Shown here: positions 9,121 to 17,263 of the stretch, piece by piece
How positions within the stretch are numbered: the first letter of the stretch is position 1
Layout of the letters: each line of letters starts with the position of its first letter
From: Vreelandella venusta
Lineage (GTDB): Bacteria > Pseudomonadota > Gammaproteobacteria > Pseudomonadales > Halomonadaceae
Assembly (NCBI RefSeq): GCF_007989605.1
Contig: NZ_BJUL01000004.1
Span: forward strand, 124,001 to 188,000
Direction: 5' to 3'
DNA length: 64,000 nt
The notes under the pieces: generated by a model
The model's database searches: none
Told to the model about the DNA's origin: nothing
What the model saw: the letters and a program-made list of their open reading frames with translations, nothing else
Translations under genes and position numbers: made by a program

Positions 9121-9966
9121 ATGAAATTCATGCTAATTCGCCGTGCCGATACCAATACCGAAAACGGCGTTATGCCCTCCCAAGAACTGCTTGCCGACAT
9201 GGCCGCTTATAACCAGCGTTTAACTGAGGCTGGTGTATTTTTAGGCGGTGATGGCTTACGTCCAACCAGCGATGGCTGCCTGATCCGCTTCGATAAGGGT
9301 ACTCCCACCGTTATCCCAGGACCTTTTTCTCACCCCAGTGAGCGCATTGCTGGCTACAGCGTACTAGAAGCGCCAACGCTGGAAGAGGCCATTCATTGGG
9401 CTCAGCAGTGGCCCACCCAAGATGCCGATGGCAACGTGACACTTGAGCTGCGGCGCTACTTCTCGCTGGAGGATTTTGAGCCCAGTGCCGGCATTGAGCA
9501 GCACCGTAACCTTGCTCGTGTGCCGGATGCCATGAACGTGCATGTCGCTTTTCCCGGCACCTGCCGTGAAGCCATGCAGTTCTATGCCGATATCACTGGT
9601 GGCCAGTTGGAATGCCTTCTGACTTACGCTGAAACACCCGCCGCTGAACACATGCCCCCCGCCCTTCACGACCGCATCATCCATGCCTCGCTGAACCTAC
9701 GTGGGCGCCGCTTGATGGGTGCCGATATGGCGGCTGACTGTTATACACCGCCACAAGGGGTAGAGGTTCAACTGGAGTATCGGGATATCGAGCAGGCCGC
9801 ACACACTTTTGCTCAGCTAGCGGAGGGCGGAAAGATTGTCATGCCTTTCGAAGCCACCTTCTGGTCGCCTGGGTTCGGTATGGTAACCGACCGCTTTGGC
9901 GTCGGCTGGATGGTTAACGTTTCGTCAGAAAACTGCCCCTTGGCCACCGAAGGAGACGCTCCATGA
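9121..9966 (+). CDS. YCII (DGPF)-PhnB/VOC fusion protein
   Basis: This 281-residue protein joins two domains. Residues 1-120 form a YCII/DGPF domain (MKFMLIRRADTNTENG ... VIPGPFSHPSERIAGYSVLEA). Residues about 135-275 form a PhnB-like vicinal-oxygen-chelate domain (MNVHVAFPGTCREAMQFYAD ... FWSPGFGMVTDRFGVGWMVN). Both families are cytosolic, and the enzymatic role of DGPF proteins is not settled. It heads a tightly packed trio, each gene overlapping the next by 4 bp, behind the predicted ECF42 promoter. The start has an AGGAG ribosome site. Confidence 0.88.
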   Translation: MKFMLIRRADTNTENGVMPSQELLADMAAYNQRLTEAGVFLGGDGLRPTSDGCLIRFDKGTPTVIPGPFSHPSERIAGYSVLEAPTLEEAIHWAQQWPTQDADGNVTLELRRYFSLEDFEPSAGIEQHRNLARVPDAMNVHVAFPGTCREAMQFYADITGGQLECLLTYAETPAAEHMPPALHDRIIHASLNLRGRRLMGADMAADCYTPPQGVEVQLEYRDIEQAAHTFAQLAEGGKIVMPFEATFWSPGFGMVTDRFGVGWMVNVSSENCPLATEGDAP

Positions 9967-10340
9967 AGTACGTTGCGCTAGTGTATTACCAAGAGCAAAT
10001 CATCAATGCCATGAGCGAACAGGAGTGGCACGATCTCAACCAGGAGTGTATTGCAGGGGTCGAGCGCCTGAGCGCCAGCGGCAACTACCTCGCCGGGCAG
10101 CCGTTACAGCCAACGGAAACCGCAACCACTGTGCGCGTGCGTGATGGCGAGACACTAATCTCCGATGGCCCCTTTGCCGAAACCAAAGAGCAACTGGCTG
10201 GTTTCTACCTACTAGAAGCTCACGATTTGAATGAGGCGCTGCAATTGGCGAGCCGCATCCCGCCAGCTCGGCTTGGCAGCATTGAAGTACGCCCCGCCCG
10301 AGAACTGCCACCCAAAACAACCCCAGGAGATACCGCATGA
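9963..10340 (+). CDS. YCII-related (DGPF) protein
   Basis: This 125-residue single YCII domain begins MKYVALVYYQEQIINAMS and carries the family block ISDGPFAETKEQLAGFYLLEA, whose DGPF motif gives the group its name. The fold is ferredoxin-like and resembles muconolactone isomerase. It overlaps both neighbours by 4 bp (ATGA), which implies coupled translation in the ECF42 target operon. Its substrate is unknown. Confidence 0.9.
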   Translation: MKYVALVYYQEQIINAMSEQEWHDLNQECIAGVERLSASGNYLAGQPLQPTETATTVRVRDGETLISDGPFAETKEQLAGFYLLEAHDLNEALQLASRIPPARLGSIEVRPARELPPKTTPGDTA

Positions 10341-10705
10341 ACACTAACGCCACACCCTATGTCGATGGCTTCATCGCTGCGGTGCCGACCGCGAATAAAT
10401 CTCAGTATATTGAGCACGCCCGTGCCGCCGCAGAAGTGTTCAAAGAGTTTGGCGCACTACGGGTGGTCGAGTGCTGGGAAGACGATGTTCCTGAAGGCGA
10501 AGTCACCTCGTTCTCCCTGGCGGTTAAGCGAAAAGATGGCGAAAGCATGGTTTTTTCATGGATAGAGTGGCCTTCCAAAGCGATACGCGATGTCGCTATG
10601 CCAAAAGTCATGGAAGATCCACGCTTACAAAGCGACGTTAACCCCATGCCATTTGACGGCAAGCGCCTTATTTATGGAGGCTTTGAAAGCATCATGGCTA
10701 TGTGA
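10337..10705 (+). CDS. DUF1428 family protein
   Basis: This 122-residue protein begins YVDGFIAAVPTANKSQYIEHARAAAEVFKEFGALRVVECW and contains SWIEWPSKAIRDVAMPKVMEDPR and a C-terminal PFDGKRLIYGGFE. These are hallmarks of DUF1428, a dimeric alpha-beta barrel group often found with YCII genes. The function is unknown. It is the last gene of the ECF42-linked operon, and a stem-loop follows the stop codon. Confidence 0.9.
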   Translation: MNTNATPYVDGFIAAVPTANKSQYIEHARAAAEVFKEFGALRVVECWEDDVPEGEVTSFSLAVKRKDGESMVFSWIEWPSKAIRDVAMPKVMEDPRLQSDVNPMPFDGKRLIYGGFESIMAM

Positions 10706-10711
10706 GGACGC

Positions 10712-10741
10712 CGAGCCGTTTCAATCCATAGAAACGGCTCG
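10712..10741 (+). terminator. Stem-loop terminator of the ECF42-linked operon
   Basis: The arms CGAGCCGTTTC and GAAACGGCTCG (11 bp) flank an 8-nt loop just after the DUF1428 stop. The downstream T-run is weak, so it may act more as a 3'-end stabiliser than as an efficient terminator. Confidence 0.55.
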
Positions 10742-10878
10742 CAAGCCCTTCCGCTTGGTTAGTGACTTCCCCTAGCGCACCCCCATAGTGACTAAAGCGT
10801 ATCTTAATGGCTCCTTTCATATTGATGTCATCGTTCATCGTTAGCGTGCTAGAAAGGCCTGACAATGTGGTGATATCA

Positions 10879-11019
10879 ATGACAAACCAACCGCGCAAAC
10901 CACTCAGCGACGAAGAAATCGCCTACTTAGAGGAGCTGGCTAACGGCAACGCATTAGCCAAGCAGCGCCGCCGCGAGAAAAAGCGCCAAACGCCAGCGAC
11001 AAAGAAGCCCTTAGACTAA
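10879..11019 (+). CDS. Small hypothetical protein (about 46 aa)
   Basis: The likely start is the ATG at 10879, giving MTNQPRKPLSDEEIAYLEELANG followed by a very basic tail (KQRRREKKRQTPATKKPLD). The open frame reaches back to 10807, but that part is hydrophobic and out of style. I recognise no domain. The acidic-then-basic helix suggests a small nucleic-acid- or ribosome-associated protein, but that is a guess. It is convergent with the porin gene. Confidence 0.5.
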   Translation: MTNQPRKPLSDEEIAYLEELANGNALAKQRRREKKRQTPATKKPLD

Positions 11020-11094
11020 CCACACATTACCAAGGCGTATGCCCTACAAGGTATCGAACACTAGTTGCTATTATAATAAATAACATAACGCAAA

Positions 11095-11122
11095 AAGCCG
11101 ATGTGCTTTTAGCACATCGGCA
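11095..11122 (-). terminator. Intrinsic terminator of the porin gene
   Basis: A perfect 10-bp stem, GCCGATGTGC pairing with GCACATCGGC, has a 5-nt loop and is followed on the minus strand by TTTTTGCG. It lies about 50 bp beyond the porin stop codon. Confidence 0.85.
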
Positions 11123-11169
11123 AAACGATCTTAATAAGTGGCTAAAGCGCTAAGGAAGCTATTTATCAT

Positions 11170-12171
11170 TTAGAAGTGATAGCGGGCACCCACTGCATAA
11201 TAAAGATCATCTTCGAAGTTATCATTGGCATCTTTATTAGCGTCATTTAGCTCAACAAACACATCAAAATTGTTAGAAACATCGTAATGCGCCGCAGCTG
11301 CCCAAGCGTCACGATCCTTATCAGCATTCTCTAGGTCAATGTTGTAATAATCGAGATAGAAGGTCCAAGCGCCGGTAGCAAAGCTACCACCTAGGCCTAC
11401 TGTGTCGAAACCGCCTCCACGCTTATCGTTATCACCACGGGTTTCATAACCTAAACGCGCAGAGAAAGCATCATTGATCTCGTACTCGGCCGTGGTACCA
11501 AAACGTGTTTCACCATTGCCACCGCCACGTACGGAATCTTCTACATAGCCAAGCGCGAAACGTAAGGGGCCAGTCGAGTAAACGACACCACCCTGGGTGG
11601 CGATAACGCTACCTTCGTTAGACTGCTGCGCTTCTGTGAGACCACGCTCAGAAAAATGTTTTGCTGAGAAAACAGCCTGGAAACCGTTGATTTCAGGCGT
11701 TTTATAGCCCAGAGAGTCGCCACGCGCCTGAAGACCACCGCCGGCAAATTCATAGCCACGCTCTACATAAACATCGAACGGTGTCATCACGTAGTTATCG
11801 TAGTAACTGTTATAGTTACCCGCCATGAAGGTACCGTACTGCTTGCTTTCAAGACCCAGATAGCTATTACGCACTTCGTCAAAGCCCGGGCGGCTGCGTT
11901 CATCCCCAGTAAAACGCCACTCTACCCGTGCAAACGCGCGCAGGTCTGCGTTGATTTGATGGCCTGCCGTAAAGCGCAAACGAGAACCGAAATTACGGAA
12001 CTCTTCTCCATTATCAACGCCATTTTTTTCGCCACCGCCTTCAAACCCCATGGCGATGCGGCCGTAGATATCTAGCGTCGTGCCGTCTTGGTCATAAACC
12101 ACTGCCGCTTGAGCCGCAGAGGCACCCAACAAACCACTAACAGCTAGAGCAAGTGTCGCCTTTTTAAACAT
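11170..12171 (-). CDS. Outer-membrane porin (general Gram-negative porin family)
   Basis: This protein of about 333 residues has a clear signal peptide (MFKKATLALAVSGLLGASAAQA). Its mature part is beta-strand rich and acidic, and it ends in Phe (GARYHF), the usual C-terminal signature for BamA-mediated assembly. The start DGTTLDIYGRIAMGFEGG is typical of 16-strand porins. A constriction-loop stretch appears near DVYVERGYEFAGGG. I place the start at 12171 (ATG behind GGGAT). An ATG at 12183 would add four residues. It probably forms a trimeric diffusion channel. Its long AT-rich upstream region suggests strong or regulated expression. Confidence 0.9.
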   Translation of the reverse strand: MFKKATLALAVSGLLGASAAQAAVVYDQDGTTLDIYGRIAMGFEGGGEKNGVDNGEEFRNFGSRLRFTAGHQINADLRAFARVEWRFTGDERSRPGFDEVRNSYLGLESKQYGTFMAGNYNSYYDNYVMTPFDVYVERGYEFAGGGLQARGDSLGYKTPEINGFQAVFSAKHFSERGLTEAQQSNEGSVIATQGGVVYSTGPLRFALGYVEDSVRGGGNGETRFGTTAEYEINDAFSARLGYETRGDNDKRGGGFDTVGLGGSFATGAWTFYLDYYNIDLENADKDRDAWAAAAHYDVSNNFDVFVELNDANKDANDNFEDDLYYAVGARYHF

Positions 12172-12665
12172 GATTGATCCCATTAAAGTAGTTAGCGCTT
12201 GTTACCAGCACTTTTAGTTGCAAGAAAATTCAGACACTGAAGTCTTCTAACTTAATTTCTACTTAACCCTAAACGCGTCAGAAAAGGGTCATCATAAAAA
12301 TCGAAAAATTATGTTTAAGCTGTTTACTGAGCTTTTAATTGTGCATTGCGAAGGCACAATCGAGGATATGTTTACCTCGTCGTCAGCCACCTTAAAACCG
12401 ATATATGTCATTCTTCTTAAAGTTTTATTTTTTTAGCGTTTTTTTGACAACCATAAAAGTGCAACCTGACCGACATCTTGATCTGCTAAGGCATCACTAT
12501 TCACTAGGGGGCTTCACCATTCACTGGAGAGTTTCGCCATTAAAAATGGCGGCCTGTCATCCTATGTTCACTAGGCTGTCTTGGCAGTGTCACTGTCGCT
12601 ACGCATAGTCAATGAAACAGTGCATGCAATAGTGAGTAAAAACGTGATAAAGGGATGGATCGCCC
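12172..12665. other. Non-coding region between divergent porin and glycosyltransferase genes
   Basis: This stretch of about 490 bp is AT-rich next to the porin and should hold its promoter and regulatory sites, but I see no confident operator. Short similar phrases (TTCACTAGGGGGCTTC, TTCACTGGAGAGTTTC) occur near 12500-12535. No credible ORF is present. Confidence 0.5.
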
Positions 12666-13877
12666 ATGCGACTCTGTATCGTTAGCGAAACATGGTCACC
12701 AGAAATAAATGGTGTTGCGCATACCTTAAATAGGCTATGTCGTGAACTCACTCGGTTGGGGGTAACAGTGGATGTTATTCGCCCTAAACCAAGCATGGCT
12801 GCCAGTGCCGTCAATGCCGCTCAAGGGCTTTCTCAAGAGCCGTATCAAGAACCGTATCAAAAACCATCCCAAGAGCTTCAGGTTCGGCGATTAGCGCTGC
12901 CTGGGTATAACGCTGTGCAGATTGGCCTTGCCAGACCGTCCACACTGCGCCGTTTCTGGCAGAAGCAACGCCCCGACTCTATTTATCTAGCAACCCAAGG
13001 CCCTCTAGGCTGGGCAGCTCGGCAGGCTGCACGCCAACTGAACATACCTCTAGTGGCTGGCTGGCATACGAATTTCGATCACTACTGCCATGACTATGGG
13101 GTGCCGTGGCTAGCGGCCGCCACGCGGCGATATTTACGCTACTTCCATAACGGCTGCGACCTTACCCTTGTGCCTACACAACAACAGGCGGATGCTCTGC
13201 GCGCTCAGGATATCCGCGGTGTAAAGGTGCTCTCACGCGGCATTGATGGCGATATATTTTCCCCAGCCCACCGCGACAACACCCTACGCGCACAGTGGGG
13301 AGTCAGCGAACATCAACCTGTTGCTCTGCATGTGGGCCGCTTAGCCCCGGAAAAAAACCTCGCATTGCTGCAAGAAACGTTGCAGGCCATGAGTGACGTG
13401 CGCCCCGATATGGCACACGTCATTGTTGGCGATGGTCCAGGCCGCGCTCAGTTACAGAAAGCGCTACCCGATGCTCACTTCACCGGTTTTATAAATAAAC
13501 AGGCACTAGCACGCCACTATGCCAGTGCCGATATTTTTATTTTCCCTTCTCAGTCAGAAACATGGGGAAATGTGGTGACTGAGGCCATGGCTAGCGGGCT
13601 GGCCGTCGTGGCCTATCATCACGCTGCCAGCGCTGAGCTGATTCAAAGCAGGCACAACGGCATCACCGTGCCCCCTGGCGATACGCTTGCCTTTCAACAG
13701 GCTGCCGTCGCGTTATGCCAGCACCCTGCCGACTACGCCCGCCTAGGTAGAACCGCACGCCTACGTGCACTAGAGCAAAGCTGGCCGGGAATCGCAGAGC
13801 AGTTCTTACGCTATTTACAAAATGCCCAGGAGACTCACCATGCGTCCGCGTCCGCTTGTCGTATTCGATCGTCTTGA
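12666..13877 (+). CDS. Glycosyltransferase family 4 protein (mannosyltransferase-like)
   Basis: This 403-residue GT-B enzyme has an N-terminal acceptor domain (MRLCIVSETWSPEINGVAHTLNRL) and a C-terminal nucleotide-sugar domain (VALHVGRLAPEKNLALLQETL, VIVGDGPGR, FIFPSQSETWGNVVTEAMASGLAVV). The last block holds the E-x7-E motif of GT4 enzymes. It resembles GDP-mannose-dependent alpha-mannosyltransferases that act on membrane lipids. The C-terminus overlaps the PAP2 gene by 38 bp, which suggests a coupled step on a lipid-linked substrate. A short Gln/Glu/Pro repeat (residues 57-70, QEPYQEPYQKPSQE) in the first domain is an unusual insertion. Confidence 0.9.
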   Translation: MRLCIVSETWSPEINGVAHTLNRLCRELTRLGVTVDVIRPKPSMAASAVNAAQGLSQEPYQEPYQKPSQELQVRRLALPGYNAVQIGLARPSTLRRFWQKQRPDSIYLATQGPLGWAARQAARQLNIPLVAGWHTNFDHYCHDYGVPWLAAATRRYLRYFHNGCDLTLVPTQQQADALRAQDIRGVKVLSRGIDGDIFSPAHRDNTLRAQWGVSEHQPVALHVGRLAPEKNLALLQETLQAMSDVRPDMAHVIVGDGPGRAQLQKALPDAHFTGFINKQALARHYASADIFIFPSQSETWGNVVTEAMASGLAVVAYHHAASAELIQSRHNGITVPPGDTLAFQQAAVALCQHPADYARLGRTARLRALEQSWPGIAEQFLRYLQNAQETHHASASACRIRSS

Positions 13878-14379
13878 TGTCTTTGAATGGCAGCTTTGCC
13901 AACGGGTAACACAGCTAACGCTTTATCGCCCCTGGCGGCTAACGCTGCAGACGGCAAGCAAGCTGGGAGACTGGCCTGTCTGGGTCTTATTAATTGCAGC
14001 ACAGCCCTGGTTACAGCCTAACGGCGTTTGGCGAATCATGCAGTACAGCGCCATCGCACTGTTCGCAGTCGCTATTTATAAGCTGGTAAAAACGCGGCTC
14101 TGTCGCGAACGCCCGTTTATCACTTACCTAGGTGGCGTCCACTGCGGCGAACCTGCCCGAGACAAATACAGCTTCCCCAGCGGCCACACCATGCATGCGG
14201 TGATGTTCAGCGTATTGGTGGCCGCCCATACCCCCTGGTTGCTACCTATTGTGATTCCCCTTAGTTTACTGATTGCCATTTCGCGGGTGGGGCTTGGGCT
14301 GCACTATGTCAGTGATGTCATTGCCGGCGCAGCCATGGGCTATGGTTTTGCGCTACTGAGCCTTTACTGGATGGGGTAA
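13840..14379 (+). CDS. PAP2-family membrane phosphatase
   Basis: This 179-residue protein carries all three motifs of the PAP2 superfamily: KTRLCRERP, SFPSGHTMH and SRVGLGLHYVSD. Several membrane helices lie between them, so it should dephosphorylate a lipid phosphate or pyrophosphate. I chose the ATG at 13840 behind AGGAG over the frame's earlier codon at 13822. It overlaps the glycosyltransferase by 38 bp, implying that the two act together on a lipid. Confidence 0.9.
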   Translation: MRPRPLVVFDRLDVFEWQLCQRVTQLTLYRPWRLTLQTASKLGDWPVWVLLIAAQPWLQPNGVWRIMQYSAIALFAVAIYKLVKTRLCRERPFITYLGGVHCGEPARDKYSFPSGHTMHAVMFSVLVAAHTPWLLPIVIPLSLLIAISRVGLGLHYVSDVIAGAAMGYGFALLSLYWMG

Positions 14380-14416
14380 CTCGGTCACCGGTTACTCAAT
14401 GGCGTATCAATAAAAG

Positions 14417-14452
14417 CAAAAAGCCACCAACGTAGACGCAGGTGGCTTTTGG
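14417..14452. terminator. Bidirectional terminator
   Basis: The arms AAAAGCCACC and GGTGGCTTTT flank a 12-nt loop. There are T-rich tracts on both strands, so it can end the PAP2 transcript and the small minus-strand gene at 14486-14617. Confidence 0.8.
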
Positions 14453-14485
14453 TGTGATCAATTAATGGCCTATCGTTTTAATTAT

Positions 14486-14617
14486 CTACATATCGGGAGG
14501 TATATCGTCACGGTCCTCTATTGTGGTCATAAATGATGTTTTGAACATCATGTAAAGACCGACTCCCGAAAACCCTAGAAACAGCACAAACATGCATACC
14601 ATCAATACCATCGCCAT
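14486..14617 (-). CDS. 43-residue single-span membrane peptide
   Basis: Reading the minus strand gives a short ORF of 43 codons plus stop. Residues 1-24 form a hydrophobic helix (MAMVLMVCMFVLFLGFSGVG...) and the tail is acidic (EDRDDIPPDM). An AGGGA ribosome site stands 7 nt before the ATG, and a good terminator lies just downstream. I do not recognise a family. It is too short for routine ORF calling, but its ribosome site, helix and terminator fit a real small membrane protein. Confidence 0.55.
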   Translation of the reverse strand: MAMVLMVCMFVLFLGFSGVGLYMMFKTSFMTTIEDRDDIPPDM

Positions 14618-15338
14618 AGCGCTTGTCCCTGGAAGTGTGCGGCTGCTACGTTGACGTCTTCTAACCGCTAAATTTTGGTTTACACCAGAGGATAGACCAA
14701 AATGTCACACTTATTGATACAAAAGTTGTTCAAAATGTCTTTACAAGTTAAATATCCAGAAGAATCAAAGTGTTAAAAAAAATTAAATAACGCAAAAAAA
14801 CCACCTCGCTCTCACGAGATGGTGATTTTGCATCGATGCTATTCCCTGGCAGTGATGATCAGCGTTTCCTTACGCTGATAAGGGTGAGCAGGCTAAATGT
14901 CCTTTCACGTCCTTTTGCTAATATGGCTCCATGCCTTCCCTAATTACCTATTAGCCTGCTCACGCTTTTTTTACCCATAATGGCTAACTATCAATGGTGG
15001 CTGACGCTACTGCGAAGCGCTTTTGGCGGTTAGTCCTCAGCTAAAAGTTCGAGTAACAAGCTTACGACTGTAGTCAGGTTGTTGCAGACAATAGGCCAAA
15101 TGCCATTTTAAACAAAAAAGCATATAAATAACAAACACTTGAAATATTTTACCAGCACCTAACCTAGCACGAAACGCAGCGATTTTATGGTTAAAACTGA
15201 CACATGCGACAAAATCGCACGGCCAGCCAGCACGCAAACGACGGGAAATTGATGGCATCAGCTGCCCGCAGCGATTATTTTTAATAACAGCGTACCTAAA
15301 ACTGCTCTACAAGCACTCAGCTAATGAGGATTCTTTCG
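14618..15338. other. Long intergenic region with terminator-like hairpins on both strands
   Basis: About 720 bp carry no convincing protein gene. A minus-strand hairpin with a T-run lies at 14793-14823 (stem 8 of 9 pairs). A plus-strand structured segment ending in a T-run lies at 14858-14971 and is listed separately. A 24-codon ORF at 14702-14776 and a 73-codon minus-strand ORF at 15037-15258 are present but unconvincing. Confidence 0.5.
14858..14971 (+). ncRNA. Candidate small RNA with Rho-independent end
   Basis: A perfect 8-bp hairpin (ATCAGCGT / ACGCTGAT, loop TTCCTT) is followed by a second, perfect 13-bp stem. Its arms, GTGAGCAGGCTAA at 14884-14896 and TTAGCCTGCTCAC at 14951-14963, enclose 54 nt of C/T-rich sequence and lead directly into GCTTTTTTT. 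This is the outline of an independent small RNA with an exposed pairing loop. No promoter was confidently assigned and no family was recognised. Confidence 0.45.
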
Positions 15339-15473
15339 ATGAAGCGTGCAATAGCGATCAGTGTATTGATGATGGTGACACTTCTACTGATTAGTGGCTG
15401 CAACACCATTCGCGGCGCAGGCGAAGATATTGAACGAGGCGGCGAAGCTATTCAGCGCTCCGCAGGTAGCTAA
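15339..15473 (+). CDS. Entericidin A/B family lipoprotein
   Basis: This 44-residue precursor has a lipoprotein signal (MKRAIAISVLMMVTLLLISGC), with Cys22 as the lipidation site. The short mature part, NTIRGAGEDIERGGEAIQRSA, is characteristic of entericidins. These are small cell-envelope lipoproteins linked to stress and membrane bilayer effects. TGAGGA precedes the ATG. The stop overlaps the next start (TAATG), so the hydrolase downstream is coupled. Only one entericidin is present, whereas the enterobacterial locus has an antidote/toxin pair. Confidence 0.85.
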   Translation: MKRAIAISVLMMVTLLLISGCNTIRGAGEDIERGGEAIQRSAGS

Positions 15474-15991
15474 TGACCATGGTGACGATTTACCTTTCAC
15501 ACGGCCTGGAAAGCGGGCCTGGTGCCCTGAAAGTACAAGCGCTAAAAGGGGTTGCTGAGAAATTTGAGAACTGCGAACCGGTCGTCATGGACTACCGTGG
15601 CTTAAAAGAGCCGCAGAAGCGTTTAGAGCATTTACTTAGCGTGATTGATCAGCGAAACGACACGCTGGCTAACTGTGTTTTAGCGGGTTCCAGTCTCGGC
15701 GGGTGGTTAAGTGCAGCGGTGAGTGCCCAGGAACCCGTGCTCGGTTGCTTTTTATTAGCCCCCGCGCTTGGTTTGCCAGACTACCCGCAAACCTCACTCA
15801 CACTGCAAGCACAGCACACGCATATCATTCATGGCTGGCGAGACGATGTCGTACCGCCAGGCCCCGTCATTGAGCATGCCCGCTGTCAGCGACTTTCATT
15901 ACGCATGATTGACGATGACCATCGCCTGCAGAACAGTCTCGATACCATACTTGCCGATTTCGAGCGGTTTTTAGAGCTGTGTCTTCAATAG
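15473..15991 (+). CDS. YqiA/YcfP-like alpha/beta hydrolase
   Basis: This 172-residue small esterase-like protein starts VTIYLSHGLESGPGALK, with the oxyanion-loop HG. The nucleophile elbow is GSSLGG (Ser about residue 76), an acid lies in GWRDDVVPP, and the likely catalytic His is in DDDHRLQN. The natural substrate is unknown. It overlaps the entericidin stop by one base, and a start at the ATG of 15479 is also possible. Confidence 0.8.
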   Translation: MTMVTIYLSHGLESGPGALKVQALKGVAEKFENCEPVVMDYRGLKEPQKRLEHLLSVIDQRNDTLANCVLAGSSLGGWLSAAVSAQEPVLGCFLLAPALGLPDYPQTSLTLQAQHTHIIHGWRDDVVPPGPVIEHARCQRLSLRMIDDDHRLQNSLDTILADFERFLELCLQ

Positions 15992-16171
15992 CGATTTCTC
16001 TAAAAACTATCTCTTTAAAAACCATGCCTTTGAAAATAACGCTCTTAAAGCCGCGCTAGTTAGCTCAACATGAACCGCAAACGTACTTTGGCTAACGAAG
16101 TGTTACAACAAATAGTCGACATACGCCAAACAAAGCTATACAAGTAATGTACAAACCATAGAGGAATGCTC

Positions 16172-16348
16172 ATGTTTGGTCTATTCAAACGCGATCCTAA
16201 GAAAAAACTCCAGCAAGATTACGAGCGTAAATTACAGGCCGCAATGCAAGCTTCGCGCAATGGTGACATGAGAGCTAACGCCACATTGACGGAAGAAGCA
16301 GAAGCTATTCTGACTGAGATCAATCGCCTTAAAGCAGAAGCACGCTAG
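16172..16348 (+). CDS. DUF6435 family small protein
   Basis: This 58-residue basic helical protein, MFGLFKRDPKKKLQQDYERK..., matches my memory of DUF6435, which is short and largely a coiled coil. The ATG at 16172 follows GAGGA by 6 nt and is preferred to the ATG at 16166. The function is unknown. It stands just before chaN. Confidence 0.8.
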   Translation: MFGLFKRDPKKKLQQDYERKLQAAMQASRNGDMRANATLTEEAEAILTEINRLKAEAR

Positions 16349-16354
16349 GACTCT

Positions 16355-17209
16355 ATGCTCATGCGCCATCCTTTCATTGCTGCCATGGCTCTAAGCTGGC
16401 TACCTTTAGCGGCTAATGCTAATAGCTGTCCTCTTCCTGGCCAGTGGTGGCAATCGCAATATGTTGTTGCTAACAGCGCTATTTTAGCCCAAGCGGTACA
16501 GCATCAGGTCGTCCTATTGGGCGAGCAGCATGATGCCATGGACCACCACCGCTGGCAGTTACATACCCTCGCGGGGCTTTACGCGCTGCGTGACGATATG
16601 GTCATTGGGCTAGAAATGCTGCCCCGGGAAGCGCAACCCGTGCTTGATGACTGGGTTGCGGGCTTGTTAACCGAAGAAGAGCTGCTGGAGCAGTCCCGCT
16701 GGGGGGAGCACTGGGGGTTCGATGCTGACCTTTACTTACCCATTCTTCATTTCGCGCGTGTTCAACGGATTCCCTTGGTCGCCCTAAACATTACGCCCGA
16801 ACTGCGTCAGCGCTTAGCTCGTGACGGCTTCGGCAGTGTGCCTATCGACCAGCGACACTATATACCTGCTCCGTTACCGCCAAGCGCTGGCTATGAAATG
16901 CGCTTAAAAGACGTATTTGACCAGCATGCAATGGGTGACGACCCCGCTATGATGAAGCGCTTTTTACAGGCCCAGCTTAGCTGGGATGTCGCGATGGCTG
17001 AAGGGCTGGCTGACGCCGCCTTAGAGGGTAAATTGGCCGTTGGCTTAATGGGTTTAGGCCATGTAATTTACCAAGATGGTGTGCCCCACCAACTTGATGG
17101 GCTGGGGGTAGATCACACCTTCAGCTTACTACCCTGGTCAACAGAAACCTGTGAGCCACCCGATCCTGCATTAGCAGACGCTGTATTTGTACTGCCAGCG
17201 GCAGAGTAA
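16355..17209 (+). CDS. ChaN family heme-binding lipoprotein-like protein
   Basis: This 284-residue protein has an N-terminal export signal (MLMRHPFIAAMALSWLPLAANANS) and the ChaN/DUF399 core. Blocks include VVLLGEQHDAMDHHRWQLHTLAGL, IGLEMLPREAQPVLDDW and LMGLGHVIYQDGVPHQL. ChaN relatives bind heme and are linked to iron uptake. The signal here lacks an obvious lipobox, so it may be periplasmic. The alternative start ATG at 16361 fits the ribosome site AGGA about equally well. Confidence 0.85.
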   Translation: MLMRHPFIAAMALSWLPLAANANSCPLPGQWWQSQYVVANSAILAQAVQHQVVLLGEQHDAMDHHRWQLHTLAGLYALRDDMVIGLEMLPREAQPVLDDWVAGLLTEEELLEQSRWGEHWGFDADLYLPILHFARVQRIPLVALNITPELRQRLARDGFGSVPIDQRHYIPAPLPPSAGYEMRLKDVFDQHAMGDDPAMMKRFLQAQLSWDVAMAEGLADAALEGKLAVGLMGLGHVIYQDGVPHQLDGLGVDHTFSLLPWSTETCEPPDPALADAVFVLPAAE

Positions 17210-17263
17210 CCGCTGACAAAGGGGGCGCGCCACTAACAGGCTGTTTGTTCAATGAAGGGGCAG

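Noticed and set aside
14702-14776. 24-codon ORF with GAGGA nine bases upstream
   Set aside because: It is too short, with no further support. It could be a leader peptide but cannot be distinguished from chance.
15037-15258. 73-codon minus-strand ORF
   Set aside because: It has no ribosome site and an odd composition. The minus-strand terminator-like hairpin at 14793 leaves some doubt, so it was only mentioned in the intergenic entry.
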